DNA of 64,000 nucleotides from Photobacterium profundum SS9 (GTDB lineage Bacteria; Pseudomonadota; Gammaproteobacteria; Enterobacterales; Vibrionaceae): NCBI RefSeq assembly GCF_000196255.1, contig NC_006370.1, positions 216,187 to 280,186 of the forward strand, read 5' to 3'. Shown piece by piece: positions 53,818 to 64,000 of this stretch (position 1 is its first letter; each line of letters starts with the position of its first letter). The notes under the pieces were generated by a model. It saw only the letters and a program-made list of their open reading frames with translations, ran no database searches and was not told where the DNA came from. The position numbers and the translations under genes were made by a program.

Positions 53818-56234
53818 TGGTTCAAACAGTGAAGCGTCAATTGCATAAATTTGGTGGCAGTAGTCTAGCCGATCCTGAATGCTACCGTCGTGTTACGGAT
53901 ATTTTGCGAGAATATTCCCACCCGAATGATCTTATTGTGGTCTCTGCGGCAGGCAAAACCACCAATTGCTTAATTGAATGGGTAGAGCGCCTTAATAAAG
54001 ATGGGCGTCAAGCGCATGAAACATTACAAGAGATACGTCAGTTTCAACAACACTTAATTGAAGCGTCAGTGAATGGCGAGCAAGCTGATCGATTACTGAG
54101 CCAGTTACACGCTGAATTAAGCGAACTGGCAAAGTTAAGCGGATTAGAAATCACAGAGGCTGTGCGTTCTTCGATACTCGGCCATGGGGAGATATGGTCG
54201 GCGCGACTGCTAGCGGCATTGCTTAATCGCAATAATATGCCTGCGGTCAGTTTAGATTCTCGTGACTTCCTGCGTGCCGAACGCGCAGTACAGCCAGAAG
54301 TGGATCGCACACTTTCAAGGCCGTTATTACAACAACAACTGGTTCAGCATAATAAGTGCCGTATTGTGATCACTGGTTTTATGGCGCGTAACCAAGCGTC
54401 AGAAACGGTACTACTCGGGCGAAATGGATCGGATTATTCGGCAACGGTTATCGGGGCATTAGCGGACGTTTCTCGTGTTACGATTTGGAGTGATGTGGCG
54501 GGTGTGTACAGCGCGGATCCTCGCAAAGTTGCAGACGCATGTTTGTTGCCATTATTACGCTTAGACGAAGCTGATGAACTTGCCCGTCTTGCCGCGCCAG
54601 TGTTACACAGTCGAACACTTCAACCTGTTGCGCAAAGCACGATTGATCTCACTTTGCGATGCAGCCATCAACCAGAATCAGGTTCGACACGTGTCGAGCG
54701 AGTGTTGGCATCTGGACGTGGCGCCAAAATCGTTACCTCATTAGATGAAGTCTGTTTAATTGAATTAGATGTACCGCGCTCTCATGATTTTGATGCAATA
54801 AAAACCGATATAGAACGTACTTTGCAGCGAGCTCAGTTATTGCCATTAGCGCAGAGTGCTGAAGTCGAGTTAGGACGTATTTTATTGGCTTATACCAGTG
54901 AAATGGTGAACTGCGTATTAGAGCTATTACAGAATCGTGGTGTCGCGGCAGAGCTACGTCTGCGCGAAGGTTTCTCGATGGTAGCGGCAGTCGGTGCCGG
55001 CGTCGTCAATAATCCAGTGCATTGCCATGGCTTTTATCAGCAGCTAAAAGGACTGCCGGTTGAGTTCATGACTGAAGCTGAATCAGGGTTAAGTTTGATC
55101 GCCGTATTGCGTAAAGTCGATACAGAAGGTTTGGTCGCCCGTATTCACCAAAGCTTATTCCAAGCCCAGAAACGTGTCGGCATTGTTTTATGTGGTAAAG
55201 GCAATATCGGTAGTCGATGGCTCGAATTATTTGAGCGAGAAAAAGAACCGCTAGAAAAGCGCCACGGTATGAGCTTCACCTTGGTTGGGGTTGTTGATAG
55301 CAGCCGTCATTGGATTGACTTTAGCGGTATTAACCCTAAACGTGCACTCAATAGCTTTGATGATGAAGCCATTAATTATGCTGATGGGGAGTTATTTTCC
55401 GCATTAGCGTCGAGTGATTATGACGATGTCGTCATCTTAGATGTGACAGCCAGTGCTCAACTTGCAGCAAGGTATCCCAGCATTGCGGAAAGTGGTCTGC
55501 ATCTGATTTCTGCAAATAAAGTCGCAGGATCAGCCTCGAGTAAAGATTATCATGCGGTTCAAGATGCTTTTGCTAAAACCAGCCGTCATTGGTTATATAA
55601 CGCAACGGTAGGGGCTGGTTTACCCGTTAACCATACCGTGCGTGATTTACGTGAGAGTGGCGATGACATTATCGCGGTTTCAGGTATCTTTTCGGGTACG
55701 TTATCGTGGTTATTCCAGCAATATGATGGCGCATTACCGTTTTCTCAGTTAATTGAGCAGGCTTGGCAGCAAGGCTTAACAGAGCCAGATCCTCGCCATG
55801 ATCTTGATGGTAGCGATGTGATGCGAAAGCTCGTCATACTGGCGCGTGAGTCAGGTTTAGAGATTGAACCTGAGCAGGTGAAAGTTGAATCCTTGGTACC
55901 TGATGATTTAGCGGCATTGAGCCTCGATGGTTTTTTTGAACAGGCCGAAAAACTGGACGAGCTATTACTTGAGCGTTTAACGAAAGCACAGCAAGAAGAT
56001 AAAGTACTGCGCTATGTTGCTCGCTTAGATAAAAATGGCAAAGCCAATGTGGGCGTAGAAGCGCTCCCTCAAGAGCATGCATTAGCTAACTTATTACCTT
56101 GCGATAATATTTTTGCGATTGAAAGTCGTTGGTATCGTGATAATCCGTTGGTTATTCGTGGCCCAGGTGCGGGGCGTGATGTCACCGCTGGCGCCTTGTT
56201 GTCTGATATTAATCGTCTTGCTGCTCTTCTATAA
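53817..56234 (+). CDS. metL: Bifunctional aspartokinase II / homoserine dehydrogenase II
   Basis: The 805-residue product has an N-terminal aspartokinase (HKFGGSSLADPECYRR at the start, then FMARNQASETVLLGRNGSDY, about residues 190-210), a regulatory ACT-like linker (about 310-450), and a C-terminal homoserine dehydrogenase (nucleotide-binding GIVLCGKGNIGSRWLELFE at about 455, NKVAGS, and the catalytic-region DPRHDLDGSDVMRKLVIL). Coupling with metB and the MetJ operator upstream point to MetL rather than ThrA. It feeds aspartate carbon into methionine. Confidence 0.96.
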   Translation: MVQTVKRQLHKFGGSSLADPECYRRVTDILREYSHPNDLIVVSAAGKTTNCLIEWVERLNKDGRQAHETLQEIRQFQQHLIEASVNGEQADRLLSQLHAELSELAKLSGLEITEAVRSSILGHGEIWSARLLAALLNRNNMPAVSLDSRDFLRAERAVQPEVDRTLSRPLLQQQLVQHNKCRIVITGFMARNQASETVLLGRNGSDYSATVIGALADVSRVTIWSDVAGVYSADPRKVADACLLPLLRLDEADELARLAAPVLHSRTLQPVAQSTIDLTLRCSHQPESGSTRVERVLASGRGAKIVTSLDEVCLIELDVPRSHDFDAIKTDIERTLQRAQLLPLAQSAEVELGRILLAYTSEMVNCVLELLQNRGVAAELRLREGFSMVAAVGAGVVNNPVHCHGFYQQLKGLPVEFMTEAESGLSLIAVLRKVDTEGLVARIHQSLFQAQKRVGIVLCGKGNIGSRWLELFEREKEPLEKRHGMSFTLVGVVDSSRHWIDFSGINPKRALNSFDDEAINYADGELFSALASSDYDDVVILDVTASAQLAARYPSIAESGLHLISANKVAGSASSKDYHAVQDAFAKTSRHWLYNATVGAGLPVNHTVRDLRESGDDIIAVSGIFSGTLSWLFQQYDGALPFSQLIEQAWQQGLTEPDPRHDLDGSDVMRKLVILARESGLEIEPEQVKVESLVPDDLAALSLDGFFEQAEKLDELLLERLTKAQQEDKVLRYVARLDKNGKANVGVEALPQEHALANLLPCDNIFAIESRWYRDNPLVIRGPGAGRDVTAGALLSDINRLAALL

Positions 56235-56314
56235 AATAGGATGAATACTTACCTTAACGGTATGAATGTTTACCGTAGGGTATCAAATTGGTTGTAATCA
56301 CTGAGTGATATTAG

Positions 56315-56337
56315 AAACCCGCTATATGCGGGTTTTT
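56315..56337 (+). terminator. Terminator downstream of metL
   Basis: AAACCCGC pairs with GCGGGTTT around TATAT and is followed by TTT. Confidence 0.85.
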
Positions 56338-56440
56338 GCTTATTCGGTGTATATTTACTATGTTGAAGTTTATGCAATGTGAACGTGAAAAAAATTCATG
56401 ATCACTTTGTTGACATTAAATTGGTTACACGACATTCTGT

Positions 56441-57422
<982 letters not shown>

Positions 57423-57449
57423 ATTATGCCTCCCAAATGTTAGAATTAA

Positions 57450-57476
57450 AAAAAGCCGCTGATAGCGGCTTTTTTA
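57450..57476 (+). terminator. Terminator between metF and aphA
   Basis: AAAAAGCCGCT and AGCGGCTTTTT flank GAT. It is symmetric and able to serve both convergent genes. Confidence 0.92.
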
Positions 57477-57503
57477 TTATCAATAAATACTCAGTAAAGA
57501 ATA

Positions 57504-58070
57504 TTAATTGATTTGAACATTGCTGTCAGTGCTATCCATATCTTTTAATTCAGCAAGCACTTCTTCAGCCCAGTAAATCCAAGCTTGGCGGTTGTGAACA
57601 CCACGACGAAGCGTTAGGCGATCTAAGCGCGATTGACGATCCATTTCTTTGTGATTAGCAAAGTGGATTTTCTCAAGCTCAGCGTAGTGACCCATTAAAG
57701 TATGAGACTCTTCGATTAGCGCTTCAAGTTGCTGTTGCATGGGTTCAGAATTATGAACACCACAAACAAGCAGTTTCGCTGAGAACTCATCACGAATAGT
57801 AGGATTACGAGCTGGTTCTTGGAACCACTCAAATAATGCCTGGCGTCCTAGATCAGTAATTGAATAGACCTTGCGATCTGGTTTACCGTCTTGGGGCTCT
57901 AGTTGACAAGTTACTTGGTCGTTGCCGGCCATTTTATTCAGTTCACGGTACACCTGCTGGTGGCTCGCTTTCCAAAAGTAACCAATACTGTGTGAGAATT
58001 CTTTTGTTATATCGTAACCAGTAGCATCTCTGCTACATAGTACTGTTAGTATTACGTGAGGTAGTGACAT
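57504..58070 (-). CDS. aphA: Quorum-sensing master regulator AphA (PadR family)
   Basis: The 188-residue product is almost collinear with Vibrio AphA. It has the PadR winged helix MSLPHVILTVLCSRDATGYD then GYFWKASHQQVYRELNKMA (about residues 30-48) and the C-terminal coiled coil with RLDRLTLRRGVHNRQAWIYW. AphA is the low-cell-density regulator opposed to LuxR/HapR and is controlled by Qrr small RNAs. The placement next to ppc matches V. cholerae. Its presence is the best single indicator of the Vibrionaceae in this window. Confidence 0.95.
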   Translation of the reverse strand: MSLPHVILTVLCSRDATGYDITKEFSHSIGYFWKASHQQVYRELNKMAGNDQVTCQLEPQDGKPDRKVYSITDLGRQALFEWFQEPARNPTIRDEFSAKLLVCGVHNSEPMQQQLEALIEESHTLMGHYAELEKIHFANHKEMDRQSRLDRLTLRRGVHNRQAWIYWAEEVLAELKDMDSTDSNVQIN

Positions 58071-58506
58071 CTCTTCTATCCGATAAAATACGACAAAATA
58101 AAAAAAACAATCAAACGGACGTTACCCTTCGCTCTTTGGCGTTTTATAATCGTCTTGTTGCACTGCTTGATTGAGATCGCACAGAGTATCATTAATATAC
58201 TCAATATCGATACCTAGCTGACTAAATTTATTATTCATCAAAGCAATAAATTACACATCTTGTGACCTACGTTTGAATCTGTCATTTATTACGGCACTGC
58301 ATTTAAGCTTTAAACAATTAAGTTCATATCGATTTTTTGACTCTAGCGCAGTGGCTAGTGAATTGGATGTCTCATTGTTGAGATTGAAAGGGGATTGAAT
58401 GTGTCGAGCAGAATAATGCTGATATTCAAAGGTAAGCAAGGCTGTGAGTAGCATAAAATAAAGGCCGCAAAAGCGACCTTTATGAGAGGTGAATTGTTTT
58501 GTTAGC
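58071..58506. promoter_or_regulatory. aphA upstream region with a possible LuxR/HapR-like site
   Basis: A 436-bp gap. TTATTCATCAAAGCAATAA at 58231-58249, about 160 bp before the aphA start, is a 19-bp imperfect palindrome with the TTATT/AATAA ends of LuxR/HapR sites, but shorter than the usual 22 bp. The ppc terminator is at the right end. A frame of 97 codons on the - strand here overlaps ppc and looks spurious. Confidence 0.3.
58455..58482 (-). terminator. Terminator downstream of ppc
   Basis: On the - strand AAAGGTCGC pairs with GCGGCCTTT (one G-U pair) around TTTT, then ATTTTAT. Confidence 0.78.
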
Positions 58507-61137
58507 TTAACCCGTGTTACGCATACCTGTTGCGATACCGGCAATACTGACCATGAGCGCTTCTTCTAAAATCGGCGATGGTTCGTCTTGTTGACGGGTT
58601 CGGTACAACAATTCAGCTTGTAGCATATTGAGTGGCTCAACATAAATATTACGTAAGCGGATTGCTTCAGCGCCCCAAGGATTTTGCTCCATGAGGTGTG
58701 CGTTATTTTCCACGTTTAAAACGGCTTTAATATCTTGCTGTAGCTGATCTCGTAATTTCTGTCCCAACGGCCATAACGACTTGTCTGTTAAGCGTTGGTC
58801 ATAGTATTCAGCGATACCCACATTCGTCTTGGTGTACACCATTTCTAACATGCCTAAGCGTGTAGAGAAGAATGGCCACTCACGACACATGTCTTCTAAT
58901 AGCTGCGCGTGCCCTTTGTCGATAGAATATTGAATGGCTTCACCAGCACCTAGCCATGCAGGCAGTAGCAGGCGGTTTTGTGACCATGCGAAAATCCATG
59001 GAATTGCACGTAAGCTTTCAACTCCACCGTTAGGATTTCGCTTTGCAGGACGCGAACCCAGCGGTAATTTACCCAGTTCGAGTTCTGGCGTCGCAGCGCG
59101 AAAGTAAGGAACGAACTCTTCGCTACCACGAACCACGTTACGGTATGATTCACAAGAGACCTCTGACAGCACATCCATCAAATCGCACCATTCTTTTTTC
59201 GGTGCTGGTGGCGGTAATAGGTTCGCTTCTAGCGTCGCGCTCGCATATAGGCTTAAGCTATTTACGGCTACGTCAGGTAGACCAAGCTTGAAGCGAATCA
59301 TTTCACCTTGCTCTGTAACGCGTAGGCCGCCTTTTAAGCTACGAGGTGGTTGCGAGAGTAGTGCAGCATGAGCTGGCGCACCACCACGACCAATAGAGCC
59401 ACCACGGCCGTGGAATAGCGTTAGTTCGACACTGGCATCTTCACAGACTTCAACTAATTCTTCCATTGCACGGTATTGCGCCCAACCTGCCGCCATTACG
59501 CCGGCATCTTTGGCTGAATCAGAGTAGCCAATCATCACCATTTGATGGTTTTGAATGAAACCGCGATACCAATCAATACTCATTAATTCTTTGATAACGG
59601 ATGCACCGTTATTTAAATCATCAAGTGTTTCAAACAGTGGGCACACATCCAGACGGAATGGGCAGCCCGCTTCTTTCAGAAGTAGGTGAACAGCAAGCAC
59701 ATCAGATGCCGTGCGTGCCATAGAAATAACATAAGCCCCTAATGCTTCACGAGATTGCTCTGCAACGGCTTTACAAGTGTCGAGTACTTCTTGTACTTCT
59801 GCCGAGGGTTGCCAAGCTAGTGGTAACAGAGGACGCTTAGATGCTAACTCACGTACTAAGAACGCGACTTTATCTTGTTCATTCCACTGTTCGTAATCAC
59901 CTAACCCTAGGTAGCGGGTAAGTTCAGAAATAACATCTGAGTGACGAGTACTTTCTTGGCGGATATCAAGGCGAACAAGATGGATACCGAAACATTTAAT
60001 ACGGCGAAGAACATCAAGCAACAGGCCATCTGCAATTATGCCCATGCCACATTCACGCAGTGATTGGTAACAAGCGTGCAGTGGCGTCCAGAGTTGATCA
60101 ACATCATCAATAGTGGCGAGGTTTGGCGCATCTTGCTTATTAATCTTGGCTGCCAATACATCACGGGTATTGGTTAGTTTGGTGCGTAAGTCTTTTAAAA
60201 TAGCGCGGTAAGGTTCGTGTTCTTCACCTGCGAGTTCGCGAACTTGGTCATTACATTTAACCATTGAGAGCTCACTAACTAACTCTTGAATATCTCCCAA
60301 GAATAAATCAGCTGCTTTCCAGCGAGAAAGTAGCATCACTTCACGTGTTACCTCAGAGGTGACAAACGGGTTGCCGTCTCGGTCACCGCCCATCCAAGAG
60401 GTGAATTTTACGGGAGATGCATCGAGTGGCAGTTTTTCACCAAGATGGCGCATGAGTTTTTCATCAAATTGACGTAAAAATTCAGGTACAGCGTGCCAGA
60501 GGGAATTTTCAACAACGGCAAATCCCCATTTTGCTTCATCAAGCGGAGTCGGGCGTTGCTTACGGATAACATCGGAATGCCATGCTTGCGCGATCAGCTG
60601 CTCTAGGCGCTGTTCAACGCGTTGACGTTCACTGTGAGATAACTCGCTCAACTCAAGGTTTGATAAGCACTTATTAATTTGTACCAATTTGTGGATCATG
60701 GTACGTCGAGCAATTTCTGTTGGGTGTGCTGTTAGCACGAGTTCGATATTTAAATCGCGTACCGCTTGAATGGAATCAAGCTGGCTGATGCTGTTAGCAT
60801 TTAGTTTACCAAATAAAGAATCGATAGAATCAGGGCTACAAATTTGCTCTTCGCAGTGGCGAGAAATTGTATGATACTGTTCGGCGATGTTGGTCAAATT
60901 CAAAAATTGACTAAAGGCGCGAGCGACAGGAAGGAGTTGATCGTCGGGAAGGTTTTGCAACTCGTCGATTAACTTAGCACGATCGCTATCATTACCTGCG
61001 CGAGCAGATTTAGACAGCTTACGTATGGTTTCTACCTTATCAAATAGAGGCTCACCATGCGCATCTTTAATCGTATTACCCAGCATGTGGCCGAGCATAC
61101 TTACGTTACTTCTTAACGCACTGTACTTTTCATTCAT
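58507..61137 (-). CDS. ppc: Phosphoenolpyruvate carboxylase
   Basis: The product is about 876 residues. It carboxylates phosphoenolpyruvate to oxaloacetate to refill the TCA cycle. Catalytic landmarks are [14 protein letters not shown] (His at about residue 138), [13 protein letters not shown], the second catalytic-His motif [12 protein letters not shown] and [16 protein letters not shown] (about residues 570-590). The C-terminus ends in the expected RNTG. The ATG at 61137 ([16 protein letters not shown]) matches the family start. Sixteen further codons upstream are open but unsupported. Confidence 0.97.
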
Positions 61138-61602
61138 ATCGCATCCATCTCGTAATTTTGTTACATCAAATTCATCCATATACATAACAATCTAGCCGCG
61201 ATCCCACTTTCAGGTCAACATCGATTGCATTTATCAGTGATAAATCGAGCTAGATTTGATTTTAGTCATACACTTGCTTCAAGCCTGAAACTTTATTTCG
61301 TAAAAATGGGTCATAAAGCACGTTTTTTGTGTGCTTTTACTCGTTTGGTCGAAAAATGAAGCGGTAATGGTTTGCTTTGTCATCATTACGCAGTCAGGAA
61401 TTACGCCTTAGTAAACTTATTCTTAAAGAAAGGAAAACTCAGCGAAATTGGTCAAACTTAATGAGGGATAGATTGACGGCGCATGATGGTGTGTAGATTT
61501 GTGCTTTCGCCGGTTTTACCAATGAATCTGGTGGAATAAGGATAAATGAGACTTCATATAAGCGGATATTGAGGAGGAATGGCATTTTTTCTGCTTCTGC
61601 TG
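61138..61602. other. ppc / arg intergenic region, left part
   Basis: About 465 bp between the ppc start and the arg promoter. In V. cholerae and E. coli the argE gene lies here on the ppc strand. I can find no argE frame or recognisable argE fragment. The sequence presumably contains the ppc promoter. No repeats or strong hairpins were noticed. Confidence 0.5.
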
Positions 61603-61631
61603 TTGACAGCGAATAGATTAATCGGTAAACA
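61603..61631 (+). promoter_or_regulatory. arg operon promoter
   Basis: A perfect -35 TTGACA (61603-61608) is followed after 17 bp by TAAACA (61626-61631) as the -10. The -10 lies inside the first ARG box. The expected transcript start near 61638 gives a leader of about 248 bases before argC. Confidence 0.65.
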
Positions 61632-61664
61632 TATTAATTCAGAAGGCGTGAATAAAAATCTATT
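61626..61664 (+). promoter_or_regulatory. Tandem ARG boxes (ArgR operator)
   Basis: Two 18-bp sites lie 3 bp apart, the spacing used by ArgR hexamers. Box 1 (61626-61643) has core AACAT-ATTA-ATTCA with a perfect right half. Box 2 (61647-61664) has core TGAAT-AAAA-ATCTA with a perfect left half. They overlap the -10 and the start of transcription, so arginine-loaded ArgR would block the promoter. Confidence 0.6.
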
Positions 61665-61731
61665 CTCCGCATTCACATCGATTTGCATGGATAGCAAACA
61701 GATTTTTGAACAAGACGTAGGAAAAATTAAC

Positions 61732-61779
61732 ATGAACCAAGCGATGATTAACAATCAATATTCCCTCCGACGACGCTAA
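61732..61779 (+). CDS. Candidate arginine leader peptide of the arg operon
   Basis: A 15-codon frame that begins with ATG and an AGGA twelve bases upstream, and ends in three consecutive arginine codons (CGA CGA CGC) and TAA. The peptide reads MNQAMINNQYSLRRR. It lies between the ArgR operator and argC on the expected leader RNA. CCAAGCGAT within its first codons (61737-61745) is complementary to ATCGCTTGG (61786-61794) just after its stop. A second stem GGTGC/GCACC (61793-61809) overlaps the 3' strand of the first. This resembles an attenuation leader, but no run of U follows, so the mechanism is open. Confidence 0.55.
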   Translation: MNQAMINNQYSLRRR

Positions 61780-61885
61780 GTCTTAATCGCTTGGTGCCTC
61801 GCGCGCACCTCATCATTAGCTGCATCAGCAGCGCTGTTTCAAACCAAAAGCTTTAACAATCAAAGCCAAATAAACGGAAATCATT

Positions 61886-62899
61886 ATGTTGAACACCCTT
61901 ATTGTAGGCGCTAGCGGCTATACCGGTGCCGAACTAGCAAAAATGGTGCACGTACATCCACATCTTGAACTCGGTGGTTTATATGTTTCAGCCAATAGTT
62001 TAGATGCGAATAAACCTATTAGTGATTTACATGGCCAGTTAAAAGGCATTGTTGATCTACCTCTACAGCCATTAACCAACCCAGAAGCTATTGCCAAACA
62101 AGCTGACATTGTTCTGCTTGCGACAGCGCATGAAGTTAGCCATAACCTAGCCCCTATTTTTCTTGCAGCAGGGTGCCAGGTGTTTGACTTATCTGGTGCA
62201 TTTAGGGTTAAAGGTAATGATTTTTATAAAGAATATTATGGTTTTGAACATCAACATGTCCAGTGGTTAGAGCAAGCAGTATACGGACTTGCAGAGTGGA
62301 ATAGCGAAGCCGTAAAACAGGCCCAGTTAATTGCGGTTCCGGGTTGTTACCCTACCGCTTCACAATTGGCATTGAAGCCATTGCTTGAAGCTGGGCTTAT
62401 CGATAAAAATCAATGGCCTATTATTAATGCTGTCAGTGGTGTTTCAGGCGCAGGTCGTAAAGCATCAATGGTGAATAGTTATTGCGAAGTGAGTCTACAA
62501 GCTTACGGTGTATTTACTCACCGGCATCAGCCTGAAATCGCTAGCCACCTTGACTGTGACGTTATTTTCACACCGCATCTTGGTAATTTTAAGCGCGGTA
62601 TTCTTGCAACGATCACCGCGAAATTAGCAGATGGCGCCAATATGCAACAGGTGTCTGAGTGTATGGCTGGTGCATATCAATTATCGGACGATGCCCATGC
62701 GGTTCGTTTACTGGGGGAACAAACAGCAAGTATCCAAAATGTTGTTAATACTTGTTTCTGTGATATTGGCTGGAAGGTACAAGGTCAGCACATTGTTTTA
62801 ACATCAGCGATTGATAACTTATTAAAAGGTGCTTCATCACAAGCGATGCAGTGCATAAATATTCGAAACGCATTCCCGCAATTAACGGCGTTGGTATAG
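61886..62899 (+). CDS. argC: N-acetyl-gamma-glutamyl-phosphate reductase
   Basis: The 337-residue product has the nucleotide-binding [20 protein letters not shown] at the N-terminus and the catalytic Cys in [16 protein letters not shown] (about residue 155). The substrate-binding segment [13 protein letters not shown] and the HRHQPEI motif are also present. It performs the third step of arginine synthesis. It is the first structural gene of argCBG..., and argB follows 10 bp later. Confidence 0.96.
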
Positions 62900-62909
62900 G
62901 AGCATCACT

Positions 62910-63692
62910 ATGAGCAAGATCCCTTTAGTTATTAAGTTAGGTGGTGCTGTTCTGTCATGTAACGACACCCTTGAAAAGTTATTTACAGCGATTAGTGCAT
63001 ATCAAGCCTCGGCACAGCGTCCATTACTGCTGGTACATGGTGGTGGTTATCTTGTTGATGACTTGATGAAGAAGCTGCAACTGGAAACGATTAAGAAAGA
63101 AGGCTTGCGTGTGACACCTAAAGCGCAAATCCCTTTCATTGCCGGTGCGTTAGCGGGAACCGCTAATAAAATGCTGCAAGGGCGAGCTATTAAATCTGGT
63201 GTCGCGGCGGTGGGTTTAAGCTTAGCCGATGGTGGCTTGTGTCAAATTACTGAACTAGACCCAGAATTAGGATCAGTTGGTAAAGCTGCACCTGGCAATG
63301 GTGCTCTGGTTAGTCAGATTATGGCATCTGGGTATTTACCAATAGTGAGTTCAATTGGTTTAGATGCCAATGGTGAGTTGATGAATGTCAATGCCGATCA
63401 AGCGGCAGTGGCAGTGGCTGCGGCATTAGATGCTGAGTTAGTCCTGCTTTCTGATGTGAGTGGCGTATTAGATGGCAAGGGTCATTTAATTTCAGCGCTA
63501 ACTGAACAACAAGCTGAAGACTTAATTACGCAAGCGGTTATTACTGACGGCATGATAGTGAAAGTTCGTGCGGCTATTGAAGCGGCAAAAGCATTAGGTC
63601 GCCCTATCGAAGTGGCGACGTGGCGTTACCCAGATAAATTAGCGGCTTTGTTTGATGGGCAAAACATCGGGACCAAGTTCTCAAGTAGCTAA
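62910..63692 (+). CDS. argB: Acetylglutamate kinase
   Basis: The 260-residue product is an amino-acid-kinase family enzyme. It has [20 protein letters not shown] at the N-terminus (phosphate-binding Lys and Gly-Gly), [31 protein letters not shown] and [13 protein letters not shown]. It phosphorylates N-acetylglutamate. The length and lack of an N-terminal helix extension match the dimeric, arginine-insensitive E. coli type, which fits repression-based control. Confidence 0.96.
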
Positions 63693-63791
63693 ACTAAATA
63701 TGTAACACCGATTTAAATCTGTATTTAATCAGTAATTTTAATAAGAAACGCCTGAGCGGTATGACCGTCGAACGGGCATAAGGAGAGCATC

Positions 63792-64000
63792 ATGAGTAAG
63801 GTAACTAAAGTCGTATTAGCCTATTCCGGCGGTCTAGATACATCAGCAATCATCCCATGGTTAAAAGAAAACTATGACTGTGAAGTTGTCGCTTTTGTGG
63901 CAGATGTTGGTCAAGGTGCAGCAGAGCTTGAAGGTATTGAAGAAAAAGCGATCGCATCTGGCGCATCATCTTGTTACATCGCGGATCTAAAAGAAGAAAT
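63792..64000 (+). CDS. argG: Argininosuccinate synthase (N-terminal 69 codons only)
   Basis: Starts at ATG 63792 after a strong AAGGAGA ribosome-binding site and is open to the window end. The ATP-binding P-loop [14 protein letters not shown] and the following [10 protein letters not shown] are diagnostic of ArgG. It joins citrulline and aspartate. The order argC-argB-argG is the vibrio arrangement (argCBGH), in contrast to E. coli, where argG is elsewhere. A 99-bp gap separates it from argB. Confidence 0.95.
   Translation, partial: MSKVTKVVLAYSGGLDTSAIIPWLKENYDCEVVAFVADVGQGAAELEGIEEKAIASGASSCYIADLKEE

Noticed and set aside
58251..58544. 97-codon - strand frame between aphA and ppc
   Set aside because: It overlaps the ppc 3' end and the ppc terminator hairpin and has no recognisable domain or start signal.
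61579..61731. Upstream extension of the arg leader frame (66 codons in total)
   Set aside because: The extension covers the TTGACA promoter and ARG boxes and begins before the expected transcript start. Only the last 15 codons can be on the leader RNA.

Overview
The window looks like chromosomal DNA of a gamma-proteobacterium of the Vibrionaceae, most probably a Photobacterium (P. profundum-like). This assignment is inferred from content. There is a clear AphA quorum-sensing regulator beside ppc, a short Vibrio-type malic enzyme next to metJ/metBL/metF, and the gene order priA-cytR-ftsN-hslVU-menA-rraA-zapB-glpFK-glpX-fpr-tpiA-pfkA-cpx known from enterics and vibrios. No rRNA or tRNA gene was found.

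Layout: (1) 1-12000 is a lipopolysaccharide locus. It holds a GT9 heptosyltransferase (cut by the window edge), kdkA and waaA, a + strand block of variable sugar genes (CDP-glycerol-transferase-like, WaaE-like GT2, pyruvyl transferase, GT4), and a facing - strand operon hldD-lpxM-O-antigen ligase-GT25-GT4. (2) 12000-20750 carries a TetR regulator, yibQ/envC/gpmI, yibN, secB-gpsA-cysE and trmL. (3) 20800-29750 carries cpxA-cpxR (cpxR is frameshifted) with divergent cpxP and a CpxR box, then pfkA, tpiA, a tautomerase-type isomerase, fpr with a Cys-rich regulator, and glpX. (4) 29900-38060 is an AT-rich island between glpX and glpK. It holds an IS66-like remnant, an exported protein of unknown role, a stand-alone TcdA/TcdB-type glycosyltransferase, a 71-residue precursor peptide with a double-glycine leader, a HlyD-type adaptor gene broken by a 1.4-kb IS4-family element and by a second frameshift, and a C39-peptidase ABC exporter. 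(5) 38100-50500 is core: glpFK, zapB, rraA, menA, hslVU, ftsN, cytR, priA, rpmE. (6) 50700-57450 is malic enzyme and the methionine genes metJ, metBL and metF with tandem met boxes. (7) 57500-64000 is aphA, ppc and the arg operon (argC, argB, start of argG), preceded by tandem ARG boxes and a short reading frame ending in three arginine codons.

The island is the most unusual part. Its genes fit a peptide-export (class II microcin or modified-peptide) locus in which a GT44-type glycosyltransferase could modify the peptide or be a toxin itself. Export is probably dead in this strain because the adaptor gene is broken. The arg leader is a second candidate for something undescribed.

A family of miniature inverted-repeat elements (672-843, 13632-13897, 19256-19303, 41214-41479) lies in intergenic gaps. 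The full-length form is 266 bp and contains an optional 94-bp inner module. A candidate small RNA with its own promoter and terminator lies on the - strand upstream of glpF (about 40802-40937).
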